Shown here piece by piece: positions 41,051 through 52,139 of a DNA stretch of 52,139 nt. The stretch comes from Suillus spraguei. Its lineage: Eukaryota; Basidiomycota; Agaricomycetes; Boletales; Suillaceae. The translations under genes and the position numbers were made by a program. The first letter of the stretch is position 1; the number at the start of each line of letters is the position of its first letter. The stretch covers positions 1 through 52,139 of the forward strand of contig JABCPU010000454.1 of assembly GCA_016800925.1 (NCBI GenBank), given 5' to 3'. The notes under the pieces were generated by a model. The model saw only the letters and a list, made by a program, of their open reading frames with translations. It was not told the origin of the DNA and did no database searches.

Positions 41051-42899
41051 ATGAATTCACTGGCATTGGAACGTGCACCTGGTCCATCGCGGGCGTAAAC
41101 AACGGTAATCGTCGGCCAAATCCTACGTCAGGAGATACACCATCCAGCTCAAGGACCGGTCAGCGACGCAAGAAATCACGCTCCCCTGACGCGTGGAATT
41201 CTCAGCTCCAATTGCCGCGCAGAGATCTGAGCTGGCAGCTCAACCCGAAGGAGGAAAGAAAAAGAAAACAGTTCCTCTGCTTTTCGATGGCAGACCCTTT
41301 CTTGCACAACTTGACGATGCCAATTTTGAGAGAGGTCGCAAGTACAAGTCCAAATCACGTCAGCAAGGTCGCCAGGCAGTGGAACACCCTGCTACTGCAT
41401 CGGCTCTTGCCGCAGAGAACAAACCCAAGAAAGATAGGTCCAAGTCGAGAGACTCGACGTATAGACAGATTTCGAAAGCCTCGGCATGTGACTCTGAGGG
41501 CGTCCAGGCGCTCGCAGGCCTTCACTTTGAGCAGCAGGGTCCGTTCGCACCTGCTGAAATTGCCAAGCTCAAGGGAGAAATTGAAATGTGGAAGAACGTG
41601 AGTAAAAGCACGTCACGATTTCCATCACCTGACCAAGGACATAGGTAGCTCTGGACTGTAAGAAGACAATTAAGAAGCAGAATAAGGTCCGTGTATGCGC
41701 TTTCCTTGGGCATGTTTGTTTATGATGTGAAACATAGATGATTGAAGAGCTTCGCCAGAAAGCAAGTGGCAAACGAGAAGGTCAGTCTATCACCTGTTAA
41801 TCCATATACTTATTCAGGAAATGCCCATGCAGAAACTGAAGGAGACGGAAAGTCAAGTGAGCAAGGCACAAAACAAGGTGAAGAAGTGTGAAGATGTAAG
41901 TATTTGTGGAATCGATGCGCACGATGTCTTTGAACTTTTACTCAGGCCATCAATAATGTCGAAACGAATGTTCAATGCCAAATTTGCATGGAGCTGTTAC
42001 TCAAACCATACGCGTAAGTCTGCATTTTTCACATTAATGGGCAATCACTCATGATTCTTCCAGGTTGTCACCGTGTGGCCACGTTCTTTGTGTTTCATGT
42101 CTGCAAGAGTGGTTCAAGAAAGCACCCCCTGGTGACGATGAAATGTACGACGACGACGATCCTGATTACCTGCTTTTCCGAAAGAAGACCTGTCCATGTT
42201 GTCGTGGTAATATTCGTAATCGGCCCATTCCCGTTTTCATCGTCAAATCCATTGCATCGGCATTGTTAAAGGTTCGAGGAACATCTCCCAATACTTCATC
42301 GCCAACTGCTGGATCCCCCGCCGCTGACGCAGATCCATGGGAAGGTTTATTCCCGCCTGATGACGAAATAGATGACTATGGGAGCGAAGATAATGAGGAC
42401 GACGATGATGACGAAGAAGACGACGATTGGCTTGATGAAGATATCTTCAGTTATGGCACGGGCAGTGATGAAGACACATATGGTGGCGACTACGTCTTAC
42501 CTTCGTGGGAACCGCCAGCAACCGTTTATCGACGAAGATGATTATCTTTTCGACCATCTGAGCCACAATGAGCTCACCGTCCTTCGGCGCGGTGCTACGC
42601 TTGCTATGCTCCATGGATACGACATGTATTAATGTACATGATGAAGGACTTGTCGCGCATGACGAACTCAACAATCGCATCTTCCTCGGGTGGAATATTT
42701 CCCTCAGCGCAGACGATGAAGATGGTTCGAGGTACATTGGCTGGGTCACGCGGACATGGATGAGCGCCCGGAGCGCTGGAGGATGGTACATCTTGAAAAT
42801 GAGAAGTATGAAGCACATCGGCTCGTCCCAGAGGATGATGTGTGTGATTACAGTGACAGTGACTCTGAACACTACATGGCATCTGACGTTGACTACTAA
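41051..42899 (+). CDS. RING-finger protein with coiled coil and acidic tail
   Basis: Probable E3 ubiquitin ligase of unknown substrate. The start is taken as ATG 41051 (MNSLALERAPGPS). The N-terminal part is basic and serine-rich (RKKSRSPDAW; KYKSKSRQQGRQ). A conserved-looking KKKKTVPLLFDGRPFLAQL follows, then a coiled coil spread over short exons (LKGEIEMWKN, VALDCKKTIKKQNK, MIEELRQKAS, KLKETESQVSKAQ). The C3HC4 RING follows: CQIC, CGHVLCVSC and CPCC, with 30 residues before the last CXXC including an acidic insert. The tail is rich in Asp and Glu. Introns: 41598-41644, 41687-41737, 41781-41817, 41896-41945 and 42014-42063 (37-51 bp, GT..AG). Frame breaks near 41090, 41190, 42530, 42625 and 42750 are single-base; the last frame ends at TAA 42897-42899 after EHYMASDVDY. 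Confidence 0.78.
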
Positions 42900-44515
42900 T
42901 GCTGTTTATGGACTCTACCCTTTCAGCAAGCTATCAGCGGTTATTTCGACTCCCTTGTATTGCCCTTGTACATAGACTCATATCCCTGTGGATGTCCTGA
43001 TCAGCTTGCGGATGTTTTCAACTGTCAATCGTATATACTATAGCTGTGAAATTCCTTATAACTAGTGCCTTCGGTCGACTCTCGGACGATACTTCTACAG
43101 TAGCAAGACAGGAAATGCAATATTGATACAAAAACTCTTCGCGTTCTCATTCATGTAACGAAAATTTGATGCAGTGAATGCTGTGGCTTTCGAATGCATT
43201 GAGAACTGACGACGCAGTGCAATCTCGCTCACACCCAGGTTTCATTGAATGGTACAAATGCAGTTTTGTTTGAGATCTAGGCAATGAGGAGGTACGCTGG
43301 GATTGTTCAACTGAGAATCTATGTTCGTCGATACGATCTACTTATATGTACATTTATACAATTTGACCACCGTATCACTGGGGTGACGGGTTCAGGCCAC
43401 TGGCATTGGCAACAATACGTACAACCATCCACTCCACACATTGATCCAGACGTTTTCCATGATGCAAAAGTACAAAGTACTACACCGCGACCTACATCAC
43501 CGAATTCATCGACCCTGCTTCAACTTTTTTATCGGTTTATCGGGTTTCACGTTGCAATTATTTTTAAGCCTTACTATGTCGGCGTACATATCCCCTTACC
43601 GCGGCGACCCGAATTTCAGATCTGTCCTTGTTAAACGCGGGCGCTGTTCACTTTCGTACTACCAGGAACTGAGGATAGACCTCGAAATCCTCAGGCTAAA
43701 TTCCGAGGAAATGTAGTTGTGACCTCTCCTCCCGGTCGTGTTCGGAGTCGGCTGCTGCCCATGCCCAAACACAGCTCTGCAGGAATTAAGTGTATTTCAT
43801 CGGATGATGGTCGTTTAGCGGTGTCTCATACTTTTTTCACATTGCGTACAATCAAGAATCCACATACCCAAGCCCCTTCTGCCAGTCTTGACTTAAGTGT
43901 GGGAGAAGGCCTGAACAGGTGTCTGTGATATGATGATGGAGTCCTACTTCCTGTATGTTTTATACACAAGAATTTGTTCAGCACTCAGATCCAACAGTAA
44001 ATAACAAGTAAATGGTATGCAACATGTATCAAAACAGGCTTACATATGAGGCAGGATAATATGCGAAGCAAAGCCTTCTATCAGGGATTTTCAGGCTCAA
44101 TTTCATCCTTGAAGGATGTACGTGACAGCGGAGGGAGGTCATTCACCCCCACCCTGATAGATTTAGAGCTAGATATTCGGCGTGCTTATTATAAAACAGA
44201 TAGAGCGTTAGATGCAGCCACCAAAGTTCTGAGAGTCATAGCTACTGGTCGCAAATTCTCCTTGTTGCGGTTTAGCCACCTTTTGCGCTTACTACATCAG
44301 GTCTCCTCTGCATAGTATCAACCAGTCCATGTGCAATTTTGTGGCTGTCGCAGAGCACGAAAGCAGTTAGCTTGATAGGAATTGCCCATTGGTTGCATAT
44401 GTGTGTGGGTTCGACATACTGAGAAGTAAGGACAACCCTCCTCGAATTACAGTTTTGTAGCTAATTCTTCTAGCTGAAAAGTAACCTCAACACTGAAATG
44501 CATGAAAACGGTGCA
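42900..44515. other. Intergenic region without recognisable gene
   Basis: Several frames of 60-120 codons overlap here, for example 43284-43634 and 44046-44315 on the plus strand. They have no recognisable domain, and I could not join them by plausible introns. The segment lies downstream of both the RING gene and the convergent Notchless homologue. Confidence 0.4.
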
Positions 44516-44529
44516 CAAACTCACATCAT

Positions 44530-45872
44530 TACAGTCCGATCGCAAACCCCGCTGACAACTTTATCAGCAGCGAAATCCACACAGTAGATCTCGTCTGTAT
44601 GACAAGGAAGGTCCGATTGAGGTCCCAAATCTGATACAACAGCATGTCCATCAAATGAATATCTCGCTCACGTGCACGTCGAACGTTGACAGTTGCATCC
44701 TTGCTGGCGCTTACCAGCATTCGCGAATCGACACTCTACACAGGTCTATAAACGGGGCCAAGATGTCCGCACAGCGTAGCTACACATTTGCCCAACTGCC
44801 CAACACCTGCGATATGACCAAAAATGAGTCATCATACATGTGACAGTCATCTATGGCAACACACCTGAGCAACCTATGGTCGCACTGCACTATTCCACCC
44901 AGTACTAGCTGTCCACAGACCATTGGGGGAAAGCGATCTAAGATACTTGACCATTTAAACGGCTTAGTCTTACTCCCAGCTCTGCGTTCGTGATACCACT
45001 GCAGCGCATCTTTTGAGAGCATGTACTTGAGCTGATGTTTTGTATTAATTGGGAATCTACTGAAAAATAATTCGTACAGTTGAGAATTTACCTTCTTCGT
45101 CTGATGATGGACGCTTTCCGGTGTGATCGAATGGTCTATTACGAAGCACGAAATCCATGTTGAGAGCAAGAACGGTGACCCAATGTGCATGTTCTTCCAG
45201 AATATGAAGTTGTTTTCCCTGGAAAAGCAGCATTAAGTAGTTGCACGATGTAGATATAAGGCAATGCCTACCTTCGTCCATCCCATACTCTAAATGTATG
45301 GTCACTACTGGTCGTATAGAGTACTCCACATTCAAGCCACCGCCTCCCCATTTGACAACGTTTATACTGGCAATATGACACCGTGCATATTCTAGGTTTC
45401 GTGTGACTGTTGGCTATACTCACAAAGGTCTGTCCTCAGATGAGGATGCCAACCACGGGGTAGATAGGTTTCTGATACGTCTGAAGTAAATATAACTTTG
45501 GAAGATATCATAGACAATAACGCACAAGTGTAGGGGCTCCCATGCCAAAGATGTCACCCATTTTGAATGGCCCTTTATTGCATCGCCTAGCGGTTTTCTA
45601 GTCTTGGATCCCATGGCCTTACATGGCCGTTGTGGCCACTTAACGATTTGCATTCTAGTAGATCCCACTCCACGCACAGTACCCACCCACTGACTGACGA
45701 GTACTTCAAGGTCTTCGCGCGCAACGTTCGCTGGGAGGTTTATAGCAGGCGCAATCCCTGTGCCGTCATGCTCGTTCGCTAATTGAGCCACGATACTTTC
45801 AGAGGCTCGGGCTTGGGTTTTGCAGCACTAGGATATAGTTTTGGCCTTTTCGGAGGAGGAATGTGTCGCCAT
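44530..45872 (-). pseudogene. Notchless/Rsa4 homologue (WD40), internally deleted
   Basis: Notchless (Rsa4 in yeast) is a WD40 factor that works with the AAA ATPase Rea1/Midasin in 60S ribosome maturation. ATG at 45872. An early PPPKRPKLYPS segment leads, after a shift, to the NLE-domain text AQLANEHDGTGIAPAINLPA. The frame then jumps directly to a WD repeat (LCVEWD, GHNGHVR, TRKPLGDAIKGHSKWVTSLAWEP), skipping about 100 residues that the family normally has. Later segments: LASSSEDRP, SSDHTFRVWDGR, KQLHILEEHAHWVTVLALN, VLRNRPFDHTGK, SRMLVSASKDAT, DLPCHTDEIYCVDFAADKVV. Small introns are visible, for example about 48 bp near 45490-45535 and 45218-45270. There are many single-base shifts. It is either a decayed copy or a real gene damaged by assembly errors. 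Confidence 0.8.
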
Positions 45873-46391
45873 TATTATATCAAACTGTAGACCGACAATC
45901 TGGGCTAAATCAATCACGGGAATATCACGGGTTTAATCCTATTACACGACTTACAATATTCATATTGCAATTCAATACTTCAGTGCGTGGATTTCTTGTG
46001 AGGCTATTGACAGAACCATCAAAATTGTCACAACTCAACATGTGTCTCCTGACCCGCTATTCTGACGATTTATCGACAATGCTTGGCAGCACAGCCAACG
46101 CAGCAGTAGTGGCAACTGCCAGTAGTTATAATATCTGCACCACCGCGTGCGTACTCGAACAGGAGCTTGGCAATAATCATATTCAGAAAAAGGCGATGCG
46201 CAGCACGGAGTCAACAGTGCGCTGCTTCAGGATAGAGGACCACGAGGCCGAAAAACATGCTGTGACCAACTTTGGGAGTCAATTACATGTTTCGATACTA
46301 GATATGAGTCTTTGCGTAAACTGATATCAAGGGGAAAAGACCTGTCAGAGGCTAAAGACAATATGGGATGGTCAAACGGTTACACACTTGA
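45873..46391. other. Region upstream of the Notchless homologue
   Basis: A plus-strand frame at 45863-46324 (153 codons, MSPLLYQTVDRQSGLNQ) is open but unrecognised. It starts antisense to the Notchless start, has no exon partners, and is probably chance. Confidence 0.35.
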
Positions 46392-46577
46392 CTAATGAAT
46401 CACGAAAACATCAGCTCTTCTCTTCAGCGCTCTCCTTGCCCATTCAGCCCTGTGGTCATCAACCAGGACGTCCAGCTCCTACAAGTGGTTAATATGGGTT
46501 GAACCTTGATGCACAAACTGACAAACCTCAATCCGCATTACCAGATCTTCGATGTCCCCCTTACCTATGCAGCCCAT
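46392..46577 (-). CDS. Unidentified short gene tail with one intron
   Basis: On the minus strand GKGDIEDLVMRIE is followed by a 48-bp GT..AG intron (46479-46526) and ELDVLVDDHRAEWARRALKRR, ending FVIH at TAG 46392-46394. The charged helical text and the clean intron suggest a real C-terminal exon pair. The nearest ATG at 46577 gives only about 45 residues. Upstream text such as SSSENLHRSIDHTAW in a neighbouring frame may belong to it. I do not recognise the protein. Confidence 0.3.
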
Positions 46578-47098
46578 GCTGTGTGGTCAATAGACCGGTG
46601 CAAGTTCTCAGACGAGGAATCTGAAAAGTTGAAAGGTCATTATGGTGCCGTTAGATGGACTCGATCAGAGAGCTTCAACATCTAGAATTATGATATTAGG
46701 TTCCATGTCTGAAGGTGCTATTCATTCGTGAAGAAAGTAAGGAGCTAGGCAAATCCAAGTGGAATTCAAGGTCTTGTCAGAGTCTGCCTGCTACTGGAGC
46801 ATAGGCGTTTTGTACTCAGCCACATTATGCTTTCAAATCATTCCCCACATGGTGTTATTCGGCCACGCCGAAGCTTAGTTTGACCACCCGCCAGTATTAG
46901 TGATACTCCCCATTCTTTCTACAAGTCAGCATCGAGTCAGCATCATTTTTCGGGTGCTTGACATCCACATAGCACCGAAGGGCGTTTGGAGTCTTCAAAA
47001 TATTTCATAAATCAGCGTTTCTGCATTGCTGTCCCTGACGCTCGTGGAGCCGCTCAGAGTTGGAACTGAGTCCGGGTCTGTCAACACGAATCATACGC
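46578..47098. other. Likely divergent promoter region upstream of the Doa10 homologue
   Basis: No gene is recognised apart from the possible 5' part of the unidentified minus-strand gene. It contains the start-proximal sequence of the Doa10 homologue. No clear TATA box can be assigned. Confidence 0.35.
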
Positions 47099-50000
47099 AT
47101 GCAGGAAGCAGAGGAGCAAGGTATGCTGCATTTACTGTGTAATTGGATCACTTTTGAGCTAAAGCTAACTTTTCACCTCTTAGACACATGTCGAATCTGC
47201 AGTGCGCCTAGCGACTCAGATCAGCCGCTCTTTTATCCTTGTAAATGTTCTGGCACCATACGGTATATCCATCAAGACTGGTCAGTAGACTTCAAAAGAA
47301 TGATAGTAATTATTGTACAACTCACTCCTCTATCTAGTTTGACTACATGGTTATCACACAGCAAGAAGAAGACCTGCGATGTTTGCAAACATCCGTACTC
47401 CTTTACAAAAGGTTAATGCAACTTCATTCGATGTGGTGAAATGACTTACACTGCTCCCCTTAGTCTATGCAGCTGATATGCCATCCACGCTTCCTCCACT
47501 TCTCCTGTTCCGCCGCTTAGCTCAGCAGGCTTTGTTTGCCGTCCTTTTCGGTCTGCGAGCTATTATGGTCGGAACCGTCTGGCTTGCAGTGCTACCGTGG
47601 ATCACCATTTGGACATGGAGAGTTTATTTCACGATGGGCGAGTCAACGTGAGTGACACAACTTTTGTGCGACCCCAGCTCACAGCGTATAGTGCATGGTG
47701 GATAAGTGGTCGTGGTCGACCATATGCTGATTTCTTTGGGATGAATGGTCCCACCGTTCTTTGAATGGCTCCTTCACTGGTCTTGGACTTCCTGCGAACG
47801 CCACACTATATCAACGGATTTCTAATCGCCCGTTCTGGTCGATGCTATCTACTGATATTTTTGCCGGACAAATAATCGCCTCTCTTATCGTTTTAATATT
47901 TGTTGCAATATTTCTTCTCAGGGAATGGATTTCGCAGAATGCTCGACCAGGGGTATTCGAGGATGAGGATGGCGGCGCAATACATCCTGCCCCTCAGCCT
48001 GGTGACCTCCCCGCAGCTGCAATAGAAGAGCCTCCCAACGTGCATATTCCAGATGAGAATGGTTTTGCTCATAATGCCCTTCGAGAGGCAGCCCTCGATG
48101 CACGACGTCAAGGAAGAGTCATGCGCGCTCGTCAAGGTGCTGGTGTTGCCCAAAGGCAAGGTGCACGCCAGCGTGATCCATGGAGATGGACCGACATCAG
48201 GCTCTTCGAAATCGTCCTCTTGACAGACTTCCCTTTCCTATTGAGTCAGCCCCTCAACTTCCCCAAGTTCCCAGAGAGCAGCACCACCATATGAAACAAA
48301 CCATCACCATCGAAAGGAAAGGGGAGGGCGGAAGAAGCTGAATGAGACCAGAGAAGAGTCCTCAGAACTTGATTCACAACGACGTATCCGCAGGAGAATT
48401 CACACGAGGAAGACGAAAGTATGTCTCATGAGACAGCCGATAGTCAAGATTTCAGCCCTCTACTTCGCTCAATGGAGGGGAGGTGTTGACATTTCCCTTT
48501 ACCTTCAGGGCTTCTAGCTCCATCAGCCCGAATTTTCCAGAACCCTCTAGAGTAGTGATCCCGTCGTCGGCCCATCAACCGTCAATGAGAGGTATCCCTG
48601 GGATGCAGACTTCCTCATCGACTCGCAACCAACCTCTTCATCTGTCTCTCCCTTAACGACGCCTGCACTTCATGTCAATATCGACACTCCGCTACGACGA
48701 CCTCCCATGGCAAGCTCCACTGTTTTCGCGGAGGGTGCGACACCTAACAAGCTTCAGCCAAGTCCAGCGCTGCCACTATCTTCACCGAGTCTCGCAATTT
48801 ATCTTGCGCCAGAAGAGTTGGAAGCTGGATCGTTACCATCTGGACCGTCGGGGTACTTCGACGACGTCAAGCGCTCGCAAGAAGAGCTCGAACAAGAACT
48901 GGGAAACTTCTTCCGTGATCCGGACCACCTAGCCCTAACTTACTTCCATCTGACGCGCAGGATCAAGCCTCTATTGGCACCATACCAGAGACGCTCCTTG
49001 AAGAGAACGATGAGGAAGATGACGATGAGGAGAGGACGATATATTCCTGTGCAAGCACCTGCAGCCGAGGCTGATCGGGTGCTGGATGATGAGGACGACG
49101 AGGACGAGACGGCGATGGCGATGATTTGATCAACCCTCGCGATGAAAACGTCGCTGCCGCTCCTCAAATTCAGGTTGTATTCAACCAGCCTGGTGATATG
49201 GATGATCTGGAACCGGGGGTCGAGATGATTTGGACGGAGCTATGGAAGGTATGACTAGCCTCCTTATCGCACGAAGTTGCTGATATTCTGCAGCGATTGG
49301 ATTGAGGGGACCTATCCTTGGGGTCTTTCAAAACGTTGTCTTGAATTTGATCGATGTCTCGCTACCTAACGAACATAAAATAGGCGGTCCTCATATCTTC
49401 GTCCTTGACACCGCGATTGGCTCGGTGTATGGCTTCCATTTACCTTTGGAAAGACAACCGCTCTATTATCGGTAGGAAGTACCGGGAGGTTAGTGGTCAA
49501 CAGGAACTTACTCCATCTCATGCAGCTCGATCCCCCACGGCACTGTATATTCTGATCTCCCAATTCGAGCCATAGAGTTATTACAGATCCCATTGTGGAT
49601 TTTGTAACAGTTATTCTTGGCCTTTTCGTCTTCCTGGCCTGTATTGGTCCATTCGCCTGGTTTTGAATATTTTGTTCCTCCTCACCAGACGGAAAGTCAG
49701 CTCTGACGAACGTTATCGATTGACGGTAATTGAATCGTGTTCGCTGAAAGAATTCTCTCATTTATATTGCAGATATCGAAAATCACAATTATGTGGAGAA
49801 TGTTGTCGCATCCTGCAGACATCCCCACCTTCCCTAGCATTTCGTCGTTACAGCGTCTCGAAAGCTTCTTGGAAAGTGACTCAGTAATTGCACGTACTTG
49901 GAACCATATTTGCAACTTTGGGCCGCGAGGTTCGAACTGCCTCTGAGCAACTGCTGACTTCGTGGGTCAATTTGACCATGGGGCAAGGGACCCGCGAAAA

Positions 50001-52136
50001 GGTATTTGCCATTATACTGGCTACGGCGTAGTTGGTGTTCTTCTTGCTATCTACCTGAACGTGTTCACTGTTGGCAATGCAAGAAGTGCGGACGAGCTAT
50101 CCGGATGCCGTACGGCAGCAACTCCTAGTAGTGAAAGTAATGTCCCTCCACTGCGATTTTGATCTATGCTTATCTTTACAGGTGGCCATGTTCATGTTAT
50201 CGAGCTCGTGATATTTCCCTTGGGATGTGGCGTCATGCTCGACATCTGTACAGTTTGGTCTTTCTGAAGCTTCCCTGGAGTCACGTGCTGCCTTCTTTAC
50301 TCAAGCCCCGTTGACAGCGATGTTCTACCACTGGGTTGCTGGAACTATGTTCATGTGAGTCAAAAATGGCTCAGTGAATTGGTAGACTAACTTTTGTTTA
50401 GGTATCAGTTTGCCATTCTCTTGCTGGATGTCGAAATATCATGCGCCCCGGAGCTATGTGGTTATTAAGGATCCTCAAGATCAAACTTCCATCCAATCCG
50501 TGACATCTTGGATAGGCCCACATTCACTCAGTTCCGCAAGCTCCTTATCAGTGCTTTTATGTATGCCATGGTGGTCGCGTGCGGAGTGGCAACTCTTGCT
50601 GTGCTACTTTTCGTTGGTAACAGGTCGATTTTCCCTCTTCGGTGGAAAACCCGGTGAGACATCTGCCTAAACAAGTGATCTCGAACTTTTTCCTCACATT
50701 GTATCCAGGGAACCGATATCCACCGTCCCCGTAGACCTCATTTTCCTACAGTTTGCTTTGCCATATACAATGCGCTACCTCAGGCCCAGGAGATTTTTTC
50801 ATCGGTGGGCTGTCCGTATCTGGAAGCTAGTAGCAACAAGGTTGCGCCTGACGTCTTACATGTTTGGCGAGCGCCACTCGGACGAAGAATTCACGGCACG
50901 GTTTGACAGTTGGATTCCTTTCCTCCGCAGGTCACTGAGCGACATCGAGGCTGCTAGCAAAAAGTCCGATGGGACCTTCCGTCGTGTGCCCGCAAGCGAC
51001 AACATCGCACTTCCGAAGGATATGCGTGCCACTGCAGAAGTGCTGGAGGACGGCACTCCCGCTAATTCTATTGCAGCAGAGCTCGTAGCAGCACAAGATG
51101 CAGAAGCTTCAAAGGCCAAGCGTGATATCAAGAACGATTATCTCATCGTATATTTCCCGCCCAACTTCCGAATGAGAATCTTTGGCTTCATTGCCTGTAT
51201 CTGGGTCATCGTTGCGGTGTTGGCTGCTATCTTTATTGCAGTACCTATGCAACTGGGTCGTCACTTCTTCTGTCTGTTCACATCGAAAGAGCTACATGAT
51301 GGCTACTCCTTCCTCGCAGGACTTTACCTTCTTTGGGCTTGTTATCTCGTGGCCAAAACTGTGGAACGCATGGACAAACGCAGACAGCGGAGAGGTGGTG
51401 ATGGGCCAAGAGCTGAGTTTGCAGTCTTCTTCGTGAAACGGAGCCTCCTTTGGTTATCCAAAATTGCCTACATGGGGATCTTTCTGGGCATCATCATCCC
51501 CATTCTCTTCGCACTCGTCATCGATATGTTCATCGTCATGCCTGTTCGTCTGACTCTTAACCCGACGCTGGTTATCCACATTCGCATTGTTGACATGTGG
51601 GCCCTCGGTCTTGTGTATGGCAAGATCTTCATGCGCATCAACCGGCGGCCTCAATTTGATGTTGGACGCGGAGTGGTTACGGTTGGTCAAAGTTGGTTAC
51701 TGGCGGTGTGAGCCTACTAACTGATCGCTATAGATCATCAACAACGGCTGGACCCATCCAGACCCCAAACAGGCCACAAAGGAAGTGATTATCCCGCTCG
51801 TCGTTGGGTTGCTTGGTATGCTAGTCCTCCCTGCTGCCACAGTGTGGGGCCTGCAGGAATTCCTTGATTTGCCATCAAGTCCTAAATTTATGTGTAAGTT
51901 GCTGTACTGCAATAACGCCAGAGGTGTCTCATTCGCTTTCTACAGTTATGCATGCATATCCAGGCATGTTCGCCATGGTGGGCTTCTACCGGGCATCAAT
52001 CGCAACATTGAGGTTGTTATCCTCCTGGTCACAGGCAATTAGGGATAAAGAGTTCTTGGTGGAGATGCGGTTACAAAATCTCGAGCCTATTGCGACAAAC
52101 GAAAACAAATGCTCAAAAAGGAGGGGCGGAGGCTGA
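47099..52136 (+). CDS. Doa10/Ssm4 (MARCH6)-type ER ubiquitin ligase, frames broken
   Basis: A multi-spanning E3 ligase for ER-associated degradation. ATG 47099, MQEAEEQ, then the RING-CH finger: CRIC, CKCSGTIRYIHQ, C, and CDVCKHPYSF. Introns 47121-47183, 47281-47337 and 47412-47463 splice it correctly. Next come membrane segments (FAVLFGLRAIMVGTVWLAVL) and, after an intron from about 47648, AWWISGRGRP and the conserved AGQIIASLIVLIFVAIFLLR / EWISQNARPGVFEDE. A long acidic middle follows. The C-terminal half has many membrane helices (AIGLRGPILGVFQN, GYGVVGVLLAIYLNV, PYTMRYLRPRRF, YLLWACYLVAKTVERMDKRR, SSWSQAIRDKEFLVEMRLQN). Further introns: 50355-50401, 50654-50708, about 51681-51732 and about 51892-51945. 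From 47750 to 50530 about a dozen single-base shifts occur; the exon 50709-51680 is clean. The true end may lie at or just beyond 52136. Confidence 0.88.
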
Positions 52137-52139
52137 AGG

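Noticed and set aside
43284..44315. Plus-strand frames of 90-116 codons as genes
   Set aside because: No domain, no intron partners and no coding signal that I can defend.
45863..46324. 153-codon frame upstream of the Doa10 homologue
   Set aside because: Unrecognised, isolated, and overlapping the start of the Notchless homologue on the other strand; likely chance.

Overview
The window looks like a chromosomal segment of a filamentous basidiomycete, probably an agaricomycete. About 39 kb of nested, repeat-rich heterochromatin is followed by about 13 kb of gene-bearing DNA. The fungal call rests on 37-63 bp GT..AG introns, chromodomain-bearing Ty3/Gypsy elements (chromoviruses), CpG-decayed repeats, and recognisable homologues of Notchless/Rsa4 and of the ER ubiquitin ligase Doa10/Ssm4 (MARCH6). 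No rRNA, tRNA or CRISPR array was recognised.

Layout. 1-8978 holds dispersed repeat D, two satellite-like arrays (E, period about 170 bp; F, period about 90/180 bp) and LTR remnants of families A and B. 8979-16485 is a solo LTR (family G) split by a complete minus-strand chromovirus (element K, 9092-15628) with apparently identical 476-bp LTRs and a GGCGG target duplication. 16486-17850 is more array F and repeat D. 17873-35791 is a tandem pair of family-A chromoviruses, A1 (5'-truncated) and A2, sharing the LTR at 22801-23491. They are riddled with later insertions: solo LTRs of families A, B, C and G and a Tc1-like DNA transposon. 35797-39078 holds more solo LTRs and repeat D. 39079-41050 has no recognisable gene. 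41051-52139 carries a RING-finger gene (+), a Notchless homologue (-), and a Doa10/Ssm4-type ligase (+).

Most interesting content. Both family-A chromoviruses carry, between the end of pol and the 3' polypurine tract and on the opposite strand, a spliced gene of three exons. It encodes six cysteines in a CX2CX6C...CX2CX6C arrangement like a Zn(II)2Cys6 cluster, plus helical segments. Introns of 47-48 bp at matching positions, and all six cysteines, are kept in both copies. Elements K and A also share a self-priming layout like Tf1/sushi. An 11-nt sequence two bases inside the 5' LTR is perfectly complementary to an 11-nt sequence in the LTR, about 35 nt downstream of a TATA box.

Caveat. Many frames, in transposons and in conserved host genes alike, are broken by single-base indels often in homopolymers, while the conserved protein segments between breaks read well. 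This fits uncorrected consensus errors at least as well as gene decay. A1 instead shows CGA-to-TGA stops, the mark of CpG methylation and deamination. Coordinates of broken genes are therefore outer limits.
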